From: Sinorhizobium glycinis
Lineage (GTDB): Bacteria > Pseudomonadota > Alphaproteobacteria > Rhizobiales > Rhizobiaceae
NCBI RefSeq assembly: GCF_001651865.1
Contig: NZ_LPUX01000064.1
Coordinates: 434,001-498,000 of the forward strand
Length of the DNA stretch: 64,000 nt
Direction: 5' to 3'
The position numbers and the translations under genes were made by a program. Of this stretch, positions 16,865 through 25,525 are shown one piece after another (positions within the stretch are counted from its first letter, which is position 1; the number at the start of each line of letters is the position of its first letter). The notes under the pieces were generated by a model that was given only the letters and a program-made list of their open reading frames with translations, did not search any database and was not told the origin of the DNA.

Positions 16865-18022
16865 ATGATGCTGATTTTTTTCGCTGCCGGTGCATTCCTC
16901 GCCATCAATCTGTTGAGCCTGATGATTGCGGGCTGGCGTATCTGGCCTCGTCTCGGCCCTCAGCCGCGGACGACCTATCGGCCTCCCGTCTCGATCGTGA
17001 TCCCGCTCTGTGGGCGCGAGGAATTTTCCTGCGAGACGCTCGAGAGCGTGTTTCGCCTGGATTGGCCGGACTACGAAGTCATCTTCTGCGTCGCCGACGG
17101 GAAGGATGCGGTGGTGCCGCTGATTAAGGACGTGCGTCGGCGCCACCCGGCCGTTCCCGCCGCCATTCTCGTCGGCGACGACCGGATCAGCGCCAATCCC
17201 AAGCTGAACAACTGCGTGAAGGGCTGGAACGCGGCTTCGCATGAATGGGTGGTTCTCGCCGATTCGAACGTCCTGATGCCGGCCGATTATCTCGTTCGGC
17301 TGATGGCGGCGTGGCGGCCCGAGTCGGGGCTCGTCTGCTCGACGCCGCTCGGGTCGCGTCCACATGGGTTCTGGGCGGAGGTCGAATGCGCCTTCCTCAA
17401 CGCCCACCAGGCGCGCTGGCAATATGCCGGCGAAGCCCTCGGCTTCGGCTTTGCGCAGGGCAAGAGCATGCTCTGGCGCAAGAGCTTGCTCGATGCCAAC
17501 GGCGGCATCCAGGCCCTGGCGGCGGAGATCGCCGAGGATGCGGCCGCGACGAAACTGGTGAGAAGCCTCGGCCTGAAGGTGCATCTGGTTTCCGCGCCGT
17601 TCGAACAGCCGCTCGGCATCAGGACATTTCGCGAGGTCTGGGCCCGCCAGTGCCGCTGGGCGAGGCTGCGGCGCGTGACCTTTCCCCAGTTCTTCGGCCC
17701 GGAAATCCTGGCCGGCGTCGTGCCGCCGCTCCTGCTGGCGGCGATCGCCGCCACCGCTGCCGGCCACAGCCTGCTCACCGCCGCCGCTCTTGTCGCAACC
17801 GCCGCCTACCTGCCGGAACTCGTCCTCGTCCATCGGAAGAACTGGCATCTCTCCCGCTGGTCGCTCGTCGCCATGCTGACGCGCGACCTGTTGCTGCCGA
17901 TCATCTGGGTTCGCAGCTGGCTCGCCGGCAGCGCCGATTGGCGCGGCAACAGGATGTCGATCGGTTCGCAGGAGTCGCGGCTTGAGACAGGCGCGCTGCC
18001 GCCGCTGGTGAGTACGTCGTAA
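16865..18022 (+). CDS. GT21-type glycosyltransferase (ceramide glucosyltransferase/HpnI-like)
   Basis: A 385-residue membrane-associated glycosyltransferase. An N-terminal hydrophobic anchor (about 3-22) is followed by a GT-A domain with VSIVIPLCGREEF, the acidic pair ADSNVL and AEIAEDAAA, and the RQCRWARL element (QxxRW type). It ends with C-terminal hydrophobic segments. This set fits family GT21, whose members glycosylate ceramide or act on hopanoid precursors (HpnI). No hopanoid genes are next to it, so a sphingolipid- or glycolipid-related acceptor is an inference. ATG 16865 or the next codon ATG may be used. Confidence 0.85.
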   Translation: MMLIFFAAGAFLAINLLSLMIAGWRIWPRLGPQPRTTYRPPVSIVIPLCGREEFSCETLESVFRLDWPDYEVIFCVADGKDAVVPLIKDVRRRHPAVPAAILVGDDRISANPKLNNCVKGWNAASHEWVVLADSNVLMPADYLVRLMAAWRPESGLVCSTPLGSRPHGFWAEVECAFLNAHQARWQYAGEALGFGFAQGKSMLWRKSLLDANGGIQALAAEIAEDAAATKLVRSLGLKVHLVSAPFEQPLGIRTFREVWARQCRWARLRRVTFPQFFGPEILAGVVPPLLLAAIAATAAGHSLLTAAALVATAAYLPELVLVHRKNWHLSRWSLVAMLTRDLLLPIIWVRSWLAGSADWRGNRMSIGSQESRLETGALPPLVSTS

Positions 18023-18046
18023 GGGCGGCGGTGGGGGTGGGCGCGG

Positions 18047-18214
18047 CTATGCCGGCAAAGGTGGAGCAACGACCGCTTGTGGCGCAATCCGATCATGGTC
18101 GAGGTAACCTTCCGGCCCAAAGCGGACGTGCTTCTGATCCGATTGAACTCTAACTGACAGCCCGTTGCGGTTGTTTGCGCTGTAGTCTTCCTTACCATCA
18201 GCCGTCAAAGTCAT
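18047..18214 (-). CDS. Possible small protein (55 residues)
   Basis: An open frame from ATG 18214 to TAG, beginning MTLTADGKEDYSANNRNGLS and ending AVVAPPLPA. It is hydrophilic, with no signal or membrane segment. GGCGGGG next to the ATG is a weak ribosome site. Composition looks protein-like (few rare residues, charged/polar balance), but I recognise no family and it could be chance. Confidence 0.35.
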   Translation of the reverse strand: MTLTADGKEDYSANNRNGLSVRVQSDQKHVRFGPEGYLDHDRIAPQAVVAPPLPA

Positions 18215-18264
18215 CCCCGCCGGACGACGTGATAAAGGCCAAACGAATGTCAGAGATGCGGCCT

Positions 18265-18945
18265 TCAGTGTCGGAGGCTGCCGGCAGCGGCGAGCATCTC
18301 CGCCGCGTTTGGAAAGATGGAGAGGCTGTTCGGCCCGTCGCGCGCTTCAATTTGCACCCAGCGAACGATGCCGTCGGCGTCGATGAGGAAGTGCCCGACA
18401 AGCTGTGTGGGGTGGCTTGCGAAGATGGCATGATCAACTTCATTAAGCTCGAAGCCGTCCTGGGCGTTGAGTACGGTATTGGCCGCCATTGGATGTAGCG
18501 CTTCCGGCAATTCGCCCGTCGGGTTAATGCGAGCGGCCTCGAATTGCTCGATGCTTGCCCGATAGGGCCATACAGGCTGCTCGAGACTGTCTTCGGGCAG
18601 GAACTCGGCGCGCGGGACGCCGAAGGCCCGGTGCGTGGAGCAATCCTGGTCACATAGGAGCACGGCCGGCGTCGGCCGGTGCCCGAAATATATGCGGGCG
18701 CGCTCCACCGGCGTGTTGATCACGGCAACAGTTTCCACCCCCGCGGCGCGCAGGGCAGGCTGTAGGCCACCGAGCTGTCCCACCTGCCGCCGGCAGAACG
18801 GGCAGTGCAACCCGCGGAAGAAGGCGATCAGAAACGGGTGACCGTGGAGGCTGGCGAGAGAAACCGTTCCTTCTTGATTTGCCGACGGAAGCGCGAAGGC
18901 GGGCGCGCATTCCCCTGGTTGCAGCGGGCGTATCTGGTCTCCCAT
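18265..18945 (-). CDS. Peroxiredoxin-like (AhpC/TSA, redoxin-fold) protein
   Basis: A 226-residue thioredoxin-fold protein. The mature fold begins PGECAPAFALPSANQEGTVS and contains FFRGLHCPFCRRQVGQL (about 43-59), with a CPFC pair where peroxiredoxins have the peroxidatic cysteine region. A later domain carries HFLIDADGIVRWVQIEARDG. It probably reduces peroxides or acts as a thiol oxidoreductase in the cytosol. AAAGGACAG precedes ATG 18945. No partner reductase is adjacent. Confidence 0.82.
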   Translation of the reverse strand: MGDQIRPLQPGECAPAFALPSANQEGTVSLASLHGHPFLIAFFRGLHCPFCRRQVGQLGGLQPALRAAGVETVAVINTPVERARIYFGHRPTPAVLLCDQDCSTHRAFGVPRAEFLPEDSLEQPVWPYRASIEQFEAARINPTGELPEALHPMAANTVLNAQDGFELNEVDHAIFASHPTQLVGHFLIDADGIVRWVQIEARDGPNSLSIFPNAAEMLAAAGSLRH

Positions 18946-19088
18946 GGCATCTGTCCTTTGCTAGGCGTTCAGGTGAATGCTGGGCTTGATCCAAGTCCAA
19001 TACCTATCACGCCACGGCACCACTCGCTATGTTCACGGTGCAAATCAGCTCGAGGTGCGAACCTTCAGAAGTCTTGCGACGGCGGCAA

Positions 19089-19114
19089 TGTCCCCTTTTG
19101 GCGCAAAGGGGACA
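19089..19114. terminator. Strong GC-rich hairpin after the quinate/shikimate operon
   Basis: Perfect 10-bp arms TGTCCCCTTT / AAAGGGGACA with a 6-nt loop, 40 bp past the last gene of the minus-strand operon. There is no T-tract, so it is more likely a 3' stabiliser or repeat-type hairpin than an intrinsic terminator. Confidence 0.5.
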
Positions 19115-19154
19115 TAGGCCGAAGGGCCAAATCCAAATGCCTCGCCCACCCCCC

Positions 19155-21044
19155 TCAATCCTTCGGCAACCCCTCCGGCCGCAAATGCTTCTTCAGCGCC
19201 GCAATCCTGAAGATCGCGTTGGCGGCGCCGTAGCCGCGGTAGCCCCTCCGTTCGATGATCTCGAAGAAGAAGCCTTCGCCATAGGTCGGGCTGTAGAGCT
19301 GGAAAAACTCGCCCCTGTCGTCGCGGTCGTAGAGGATGTTTTCCGCCTTCAGCCGCTCGACCAGTTCGGGGTCGAGGCCGAAGCGGGCCTCGACGTCGTC
19401 ATAGTAGTTGGGCGAGATCGGCAGGGCCCGAAAACCGTTCGCCCTGAGGGCGGCCGCGGTCGCGAAGATGTCGTCGGTGGCGAAGGCGAGGTGCTGGACG
19501 CCGGAGCCGAAGGTTTCGGCGATGAAGCGGCCGGCGAGCGTGTTGCGGTTCTCCGCGCCGTTCAGCGTCAGGCGCAGCGTGCCGGCGTCATTTTCGACGA
19601 CCTGGCTGCGGACGATGCCGGCCGGGTCGATGATGTCGACCATCGGCGTCTTCCGGGTGTCGAGCAATGAGGTGTAGAAGAGCAGCCAGGTCAGCAATTC
19701 TTCGTATTTGACCGTCTGGGCGACGTGGTCGATGGCGGTGAGGCCGGCGGGTGCCGCCGGGGCGTCATCGGTCACCGGATCGAATTCGATCTCCCAGATC
19801 TTCGCGAGCTCGGATTTGTCGTCGAGGAAATAGATGAGGCCGCCGCCGACACCGCGGATCGCCGGGACCAGGAGTTCCCCCGGCCCGACCGCCTGTTCGA
19901 AGGGCTCGGCGCCGAGCGCCCGCGCCCGTTCTGCAGTCGCTGCCGCATCGTCGACCAGCAGGCCGAAGGCGTAAGCCGAAGTGCCATGCACCAGATAGGA
20001 GGCACTGGCGAAGCCTTCGCGCTCGGTATTGATCACCAGGTTGATCGACCCCTGGCGGTAGACGAGCACCTGTTTCGTCCGGTGCCGCGCGGCCTTCTGG
20101 AAGCCGATCGTGCGGATCAGCGCTTCGAGCTCGACCGCTTCCTCTTCCGAGGCGGTGAACTCGACGAAGGCGACGCCCTTCACATCGACGCGCGGCGGCA
20201 TCGCCGGAACCGGCAGCCGGATGTCCGGTTCGGCGCGCTTCACCTGGTCGCCGAGATAGATCAGCGAGCGGTAGCCGTCGACGGCGATCGCATTGGCGTT
20301 GCCGCCGCGGAACTGGTCGTTGAAGATTTCGAGCGACAGGTAGCCGTCATAGCCGGTCGCCGCCACCGCGCGGGTGAACTCGGTCACCGGCAGGTCGCCC
20401 TCGCCCGGCATGTTGCGGAAATGCCGGCTCCAGTAGAGCAGGTCCATGTCGATCAGCGGCGCATCGGCGAGCTGGACGATGAAGATCTTTTCCTTCGGGA
20501 TCGAGCGGATCGAATTGACCTCGATCTTGCGCGACAGCGTATGGAAGCTGTCGAGGATCAGCCCGATATTCGGATGGTCGGCCCGCCGGACGATCTCCCA
20601 GGCGTCGCGGTGGTCGCTGATATGGCGGCCCCAGGCGAGCGCCTCGTAGCCGACGCGCAAGCCGCGTTTGGCGGCGCGTTCGCCGAGCTCGCGGAAATCG
20701 GCGGCGGCCCGGTCGATGCCGCCGAGTGCGGCCGGCGAGACGTTCGAGCAGACGAGGACGAGGTCGGTGCCGAGCTCCTGCATCAGGTCGAACTTGCGCT
20801 CGGCCCGGTCGAAGGTGCGCGTCCTCAAGGGTTCCGGCATGCCTTCGAAGTCGCGGAACGGCTGGAACAGGCTGATCTCCAGGCCGAAGTCGCGCACCAT
20901 CCGGCCGACCTCGCGCGGGCTCTCGTCGAAGGCGAGGAAGTCGTTCTCGAATATCTCGACGCCGTCGAAGCCGGCCTTGGCGATGGCGCGCAGCTTGTCG
21001 CTCAGGTCGCCGCTCAAGGAAACTGTCGCTATCGAGGTCTTCAT
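19155..21044 (-). CDS. quiC: 3-dehydroshikimate dehydratase (bifunctional TIM-barrel + HPPD-like)
   Basis: A 629-residue two-domain protein of the QuiC1/QsuB type. The N-terminal sugar-phosphate isomerase/AP-endonuclease barrel (about 1-290) has KAGFDGVEIFENDFL, GYEALAWGRH, LILDSFHTLSR and GYLSLEIFND. It converts 3-dehydroshikimate to protocatechuate. The C-terminal half (about 300-620) is a vicinal-oxygen-chelate, HPPD-like region (GVQHLAFATDDIFATAAALR; QLYSPTYGEGFFFEIIERRG). GAGGACAGGACG precedes ATG 21044. It is the last gene of the TRAP-dehydrogenase operon, which supports quinate/shikimate breakdown toward the beta-ketoadipate pathway. Confidence 0.9.
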   Translation of the reverse strand: MKTSIATVSLSGDLSDKLRAIAKAGFDGVEIFENDFLAFDESPREVGRMVRDFGLEISLFQPFRDFEGMPEPLRTRTFDRAERKFDLMQELGTDLVLVCSNVSPAALGGIDRAAADFRELGERAAKRGLRVGYEALAWGRHISDHRDAWEIVRRADHPNIGLILDSFHTLSRKIEVNSIRSIPKEKIFIVQLADAPLIDMDLLYWSRHFRNMPGEGDLPVTEFTRAVAATGYDGYLSLEIFNDQFRGGNANAIAVDGYRSLIYLGDQVKRAEPDIRLPVPAMPPRVDVKGVAFVEFTASEEEAVELEALIRTIGFQKAARHRTKQVLVYRQGSINLVINTEREGFASASYLVHGTSAYAFGLLVDDAAATAERARALGAEPFEQAVGPGELLVPAIRGVGGGLIYFLDDKSELAKIWEIEFDPVTDDAPAAPAGLTAIDHVAQTVKYEELLTWLLFYTSLLDTRKTPMVDIIDPAGIVRSQVVENDAGTLRLTLNGAENRNTLAGRFIAETFGSGVQHLAFATDDIFATAAALRANGFRALPISPNYYDDVEARFGLDPELVERLKAENILYDRDDRGEFFQLYSPTYGEGFFFEIIERRGYRGYGAANAIFRIAALKKHLRPEGLPKD

Positions 21045-21091
21045 CGTCCTGTCCTCGCTTCTAGATTGCGATATCGGGAGGCGGGCGTGAT

Positions 21092-21136
21092 ACCCCCCTC
21101 TGCCCTGCCGGGCATCTCCCCCGCAAGGGGGGAGAT
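21092..21136 (+). repeat. Rhizobial mosaic repeat, copy c
   Basis: Variant gccgggcatctcccccgcaa followed by ggggggaga; it is inverted relative to copy d at 21230. It separates the dehydrogenase and dehydratase genes within the operon. Confidence 0.7.
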
Positions 21137-21229
21137 CGCCGAGCTGCGGGCTCCCCGTTCCCTCTCATCGGCAAGGCTAGCCTCAGCCAGCCCCTTGCGG
21201 GAGTTGCGTTGGCGGCGGCGCCTCCTGCC

Positions 21230-21277
21230 AATCTCCCCCCTTGTGGGGGAGATGCCCGGCAGGGCAGAGGGGGGTGC
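21230..21277 (-). repeat. Rhizobial mosaic repeat, copy d
   Basis: Inverted partner of copy c (cttgtgggggagatgcccgg). The c-d pair encloses about 95 bp and lies in an operon-internal gap of 260 bp. Confidence 0.7.
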
Positions 21278-21303
21278 CTCCGCGAAGCCAACCGATCAAA
21301 TCC

Positions 21304-22164
21304 TCACCCGGTCATCGCCTTGAAATGCTCGAGCATGCGCGCCGCATCCGGTTCGAGCCCGGTGAACAGGCGGAAGGCGCCGACCGCCTGGAACACCGCC
21401 ATGCCGCCGCCGTCGAGGGTGCGGCAGCCGCGCCGCCTGGCTTCCTTGAGCAGCGCCGTTTCGAGCGGGAAATAGACGATCTCGGCGACCCAGTGGCGCG
21501 GCGCGAGGAAATCGGCGTCGAGCGGCAGCCCGGGATATTTCGCCATGCCGGTTGGCGTCGCATGGATCAGCCCTGCCGCCTCCCGCATCGCCGCGGCGAG
21601 ATCCGTGCCGGCGGTGATTTCGGCTTCGGGAAAGAGCGGTGCAAGCATCTCGGCGAGCGCCTCGGCCCGTTCCGGCTCGCGGTCGAAGACGGCAAGCTGG
21701 CGCAGGCCGAGCGAGAGGCCCGCATAGGCCGTCGCGACGCCGGCGCCGCCGGCGCCGAGCTGCACGGCGGCGGAAAGGTCGGCGTCCGGCAGGCCGCGCC
21801 TGAATCCTTCGGCAAAACCCCACCAGTCGGTGTTGTGGCCATAACGCCGCCCGCCCTTCAGCACCACGGTGTTGACGGCGCCGAGCCGCCGCGCGTCGGG
21901 GGCAAGCTCGTCGAGATGGGCAATCACCGCCTGCTTGCAGGGATGCGTGATGTTGAGACCGGCGAGCCCGCGGGTTTGCGCATCGGCGAGCAGCCGCGGC
22001 AGATCGCCTTCCGTGGCGCCGAGCGCCTGCAGATCGATCAGCTCGTACTGATAGCTGAGCCCCTGGGCGGCGCCCTCGGCCATATGCATCGCCGGGGTCA
22101 GCGAGGCCTGGATGCCGGCGCCGATCAGGCCGGCCTTCAAGGGTCTTACAAGCGTTTCGGTCAT
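21304..22164 (-). CDS. Quinate/shikimate dehydrogenase (AroE family)
   Basis: A 286-residue NAD(P)-dependent dehydrogenase. The substrate-binding N-terminus KAGLIGAGIQASLTPAMHM has a Q/S where biosynthetic AroE has the SxS pair. NITHPCKQAVIAHLDELAP holds the catalytic lysine, NTDWWG the conserved Asp, and QLGAGGAGVATAYA the dinucleotide fold. These features fit catabolic quinate/shikimate dehydrogenases. ATG 22164 (MTETLVRP) is preferred; ATG 22188 is possible. It lies between TRAP transporter genes and the dehydroshikimate dehydratase, matching quinate/shikimate to 3-dehydroquinate or 3-dehydroshikimate oxidation. Confidence 0.88.
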   Translation of the reverse strand: MTETLVRPLKAGLIGAGIQASLTPAMHMAEGAAQGLSYQYELIDLQALGATEGDLPRLLADAQTRGLAGLNITHPCKQAVIAHLDELAPDARRLGAVNTVVLKGGRRYGHNTDWWGFAEGFRRGLPDADLSAAVQLGAGGAGVATAYAGLSLGLRQLAVFDREPERAEALAEMLAPLFPEAEITAGTDLAAAMREAAGLIHATPTGMAKYPGLPLDADFLAPRHWVAEIVYFPLETALLKEARRRGCRTLDGGGMAVFQAVGAFRLFTGLEPDAARMLEHFKAMTG

Positions 22165-22243
22165 GTTTTCCGGTTCCACTTTGTCCATCCCGTCGCGCTT
22201 CGTCCGGCCCGCCCGTTGGACGGACCGGTAACTCGGCTGGTTG

Positions 22244-23260
22244 TTACTGGCCGCGTGCCGCGCCGATCTCCTTGAAGAGCGCCTGCACCGTTTCGGTGCC
22301 GATCTCGGCGCTGAACTTCTCGATCACCGGCTTGACGGCATCGCGCAGCTTCTGCGTCTCCTCGGGGCTGAGTTCGCTCACCTCCATGCCGGTCTTCTTG
22401 ATTTCCTCAAGCGCCTCGGCGTCCTTTTCGCGCGAGACCTTGCGCTGGAAGTCGCGAGCTTCGGTCGCGGCCGACTGCAGCACGCCCTTCTCCTCGTCGT
22501 TCAGCCCGTCCCAGAACTTCTTGCTGACCAGCACGATCTGCGGGTTGTACTGGTGACGGGTCAGCGTCATATACTTCTGCACTTCATAGAACTTGGCGTT
22601 GAGGATGTTGGCGGCCGGGTTCTCCTGCCCGTCGACCGTTCCGGTCTCGAGCGCCGTATAGAGTTCGGTGTAGGGCAGCGGCACGGCATTGGCCCCGAGC
22701 GTGTTGAAGATTTCAAGCGGGATCGGCGACTGGACCGTGCGGATCTTCAGGCCCTTGATGTCCTCGAGCTTGGTCACCGGATGGCGATTGTTGGTGAGGT
22801 TGCGGAAGCCGAGCTCCCAATAGCCGAGCCCGACGAGGCCGGTATCGGGCAGCAGCTTCATCAGGCTCTCGCCGAAGGGACCGTCCATCACCTTGTCGGC
22901 TTCCTCGCCGCTGTTGAACAGGAAGGGAAGGTCGACGGCGCCGAACTGCTTGACGTTGTTGGCGAGGATGCCGGCGTTCAGCACCGTCATCTCGATGACG
23001 CCGCCCTGCAGCGCCGAGACCGTCTGGACGTCGCCGCCGAGCGTGCCGCCCGGGAACAGCTTGACCTCGATCTTGCCGCCGCTCTTTTCCTTCACCAGTT
23101 CGGCGAATTTCTCCATGCCGGTCACCTGCGGGTGACCCTTGTTGTTGGCCGAAGCGAACTTCAGCGAGTGTTCGCGGATCTCCGCGAGCGTCGGCCCGGC
23201 GGTCAGCAGGGCGAGCGGCAAGGCGATGCCCAATGCCAGTTTCGTCAGTCTATTCAACAT
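22244..23260 (-). CDS. TRAP transporter solute-binding protein (DctP family)
   Basis: A 338-residue periplasmic receptor of a tripartite ATP-independent transporter. A Sec signal peptide (MLNRLTKLALGIALPLALLT..., cleavage near 26) is followed by a DctP fold. Typical segments are HPQVTGMEKFAELVKEKSGGKIEVKLFPGGTLG (read in parts), LKIRTVQSPIPLEIFNTLGA and the specificity-helix region GTVDGQENP. GGGAGGAAAAC precedes ATG 23260. Operon position between the permease genes and two quinate/shikimate enzymes suggests a hydroaromatic acid ligand, which is inference. Confidence 0.93.
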   Translation of the reverse strand: MLNRLTKLALGIALPLALLTAGPTLAEIREHSLKFASANNKGHPQVTGMEKFAELVKEKSGGKIEVKLFPGGTLGGDVQTVSALQGGVIEMTVLNAGILANNVKQFGAVDLPFLFNSGEEADKVMDGPFGESLMKLLPDTGLVGLGYWELGFRNLTNNRHPVTKLEDIKGLKIRTVQSPIPLEIFNTLGANAVPLPYTELYTALETGTVDGQENPAANILNAKFYEVQKYMTLTRHQYNPQIVLVSKKFWDGLNDEEKGVLQSAATEARDFQRKVSREKDAEALEEIKKTGMEVSELSPEETQKLRDAVKPVIEKFSAEIGTETVQALFKEIGAARGQ

Positions 23261-23377
23261 GTTTTCCTCCCAGGGTTGGACCGGTACTCCCACCGGCCGT
23301 GTTGAATGCGTGAAAGTCAGTGTGTGTCCTGCCGCATTTGTGCGACGTCAGGTGATTTCACCTGACTGCAAAAATTC

Positions 23378-24658
23378 TCAGTGCCCGAACCAGGAGACCG
23401 GAACGGTCACCAGCTCAGGGAACAGCACGAGCAGGAAAAGAACGATCAGCTCGGCGACCAGGAAGGGCATGACGCCCTTCATCAGGTCTTCCATCGACAG
23501 CTTCGAGACGCCGCAGATGACGTTCAAGACCGTGCCGACCGGCGGCGTGATGAGGCCGATCGAATTGTTGATGATGAACAGCACGCCGAAATAGACCGGG
23601 TCGATGCCCGCCTGCTTGATGATCGGCATCAACACCGGCGTCATCACCAGGATGGTCGGCGTCATGTCCATGGCGGTGCCGACGACGACGATCAGGGCCA
23701 TGATGGCGATGAGCAGCGCCGTCTGGTTGTCCATCAGTGGTTCGACGAGGGCGGCAAGCGCGCCGGGCACGTCGGCGACGGTGATCAGCCAGGCCGAGAC
23801 CGCGGCGCAGGCGACCAGGAACATGACGACGGCGGTGATCTTGGCGGCCGCGACGAAGACGTGGAAGAGCTGGGCGGGCGGCAGTTCGCGATAGACGACC
23901 ATCGCGACGAAGAGCGAATAGACGGCTGCAACGACGCCCGCTTCCGTCGGCGTGAAGACGCCGAACTTCAGGCCGACGATGATGATCACCGGCAGCATGA
24001 GTGCCCAGATGCTGTCGGCGAGGGCCTTGAGGCGCACCGCGCCGCTCTCCCTTGGCGGCAGCTCGAACTGCTCCTTGCGGGCGACGAGGAACCAGGTGAT
24101 GCAAAGTGCCGCGGCGATCATCAGCCCGGGGAAGATGCCGGCGAGGAACAGCTTGGTGATCGAGACGCCGCCGACGACGCCATAGAGGATGAAGCCGATC
24201 GACGGCGGAATGATCGGGCCGATGATCGAGGCAGACGCCAGCAACCCGCCGGCGCGTGCCGCGTCGTGGCCGCTCTTCAGCATCATCGGCAGGAGCAGCG
24301 CGCCGAGGGCGGCCGCGTCGGCGACGGCCGAGCCCGACAGGCTGGAGAGAATGCAGGCGGCGAAGATCGCCACGAAGCCGAGGCCGCCGCGGATATGGCC
24401 GACCATCGCCATCGCCAGCGCGACGATGCGGCGCGAAAGGCCGCCGGTGTTCATCACTTCGCCGGCGAGCAGGAAGAAGGGCACCGCCATCAGCGGAAAG
24501 CTGTCGGCGCCGTTCAAGACGTTCTGGGCGACGATCTGCGCATCGAAGAGGCCGAGATAGAGCATCAACGCCACGCCGCTCAAGATGAGGGCGAAGGCGA
24601 TCGGCACGCCGAGCGCCATGGGACCGAGCAGTGCGCCGAGGAAGATCGATACGGTCAT
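23378..24658 (-). CDS. TRAP transporter large permease (DctM family)
   Basis: A 426-residue inner-membrane permease with about twelve hydrophobic segments. DctM hallmarks include VPIAFALILSGVALML, AVPFFLLAGEVMNTGGLS, FVAIFAACILSSLSGSAVADA and IIPPSIGFILYG. It moves the bound solute with Na+ or H+ symport. GAGGAGGCGACC precedes ATG 24658, 10 bp after the small permease. It is followed by the receptor gene. Confidence 0.95.
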   Translation of the reverse strand: MTVSIFLGALLGPMALGVPIAFALILSGVALMLYLGLFDAQIVAQNVLNGADSFPLMAVPFFLLAGEVMNTGGLSRRIVALAMAMVGHIRGGLGFVAIFAACILSSLSGSAVADAAALGALLLPMMLKSGHDAARAGGLLASASIIGPIIPPSIGFILYGVVGGVSITKLFLAGIFPGLMIAAALCITWFLVARKEQFELPPRESGAVRLKALADSIWALMLPVIIIVGLKFGVFTPTEAGVVAAVYSLFVAMVVYRELPPAQLFHVFVAAAKITAVVMFLVACAAVSAWLITVADVPGALAALVEPLMDNQTALLIAIMALIVVVGTAMDMTPTILVMTPVLMPIIKQAGIDPVYFGVLFIINNSIGLITPPVGTVLNVICGVSKLSMEDLMKGVMPFLVAELIVLFLLVLFPELVTVPVSWFGH

Positions 24659-24668
24659 GGTCGCCTCC

Positions 24669-25232
24669 TCAGTGTTTCGCAGAGACTGGCCCGAGGGCGG
24701 GCGAGGGAATTTCGTCGAGGGCAACCTCGTCCTCGCTGTCACGCACCAGTTCGGCGGTCGTCACGTCGATGCGGCCGGTGGCGATGGCGAAAGCGTCGGA
24801 AATGAGGATCAGGAAGGCCGGAATGCCGAAGGCAAGGCCCGCACCATAGAAGAAGCCCATGGAAAGGCCGGTCGCGGGCGCACCGACATGAAGGTTGATC
24901 AGCGTCTGCGCCCAGCTGCCGCTGATCATCAGCCAGGTCGCATAGAGCATCAGCGCGTGGCCCAGGAGCACGGCGACCTTCGCTCCGAACGGCGGCAGTC
25001 GCTTGATCAGCGTATCGACACCGAGATGGCCGTGTTCGCGCATGGCGACGACGGCGCCGAGAAATGTCAGCCAGACGAAGAAGATGCGCGACAGCTCCTC
25101 GGAGACCGTGATGCCCTGGTTGAAGGCGTAGCGCAGGACGACATTGCCGAAGACGAGCACGACCATGCCGGCCAGCAGCAGGGCGATCGTCACCTTCAGC
25201 GCGAAGAAATAGAAATCGATGATGCGGGTCAT
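24669..25232 (-). CDS. TRAP transporter small permease (DctQ family)
   Basis: A 187-residue four-helix membrane protein and first gene of the five-gene minus-strand operon. The family pattern is seen in VFGNVVLRYAFNQGITVSEE and WLTFLGAVVAMREHGHLGVD. GGGAGGAGCGC precedes ATG 25232. The upstream 290 bp shared with the divergent TetR gene should hold the operon promoter and operator. Confidence 0.94.
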   Translation of the reverse strand: MTRIIDFYFFALKVTIALLLAGMVVLVFGNVVLRYAFNQGITVSEELSRIFFVWLTFLGAVVAMREHGHLGVDTLIKRLPPFGAKVAVLLGHALMLYATWLMISGSWAQTLINLHVGAPATGLSMGFFYGAGLAFGIPAFLILISDAFAIATGRIDVTTAELVRDSEDEVALDEIPSPALGPVSAKH

Positions 25233-25360
25233 GCGCTCCTCCCAAGCGACAGGCGAGCTCTCGCAGACGTGTTTGCGCGAGCTTCTCTCTCCCCAATGCC
25301 GGGCATTCGCCCGGCGAGCCGACCCGCGCTCCTCCGCGTCTCCGGCAATATTCCTAAAAT

Positions 25361-25378
25361 GTACTAACTAGTTCGGAT
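25361..25378. promoter_or_regulatory. Palindromic operator candidate for the TetR regulator
   Basis: A perfect AACTAGTT palindrome (25366-25373) inside gtactaactagttcggat. It lies between the divergent TetR and dctQ starts and is the only clear symmetric site in the 290-bp gap. Confidence 0.55.
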
Positions 25379-25525
25379 GTCAAGTGACTTGCTATTGAAA
25401 GGACGGGCCAAGGTGAATATGTCTTGATGCATCGCCTGGGAGAGGGGCCTCCGGCTCGACCTGCAAAAGCGGGCATTAAGGTCGACGGAACAAGGGCTTG
25501 TGGAAGAGCGGGGCAGCGCGCGACG

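Noticed and set aside
19725-21323. 532-codon plus-strand frame opposite quiC
   Set aside because: Explained by third-position GC in the real minus-strand gene.
23381-24805. 474-codon plus-strand frame rich in Asp, Arg, His and Gln
   Set aside because: The complement of a hydrophobic permease gene always gives such composition; the DctM reading is convincing.
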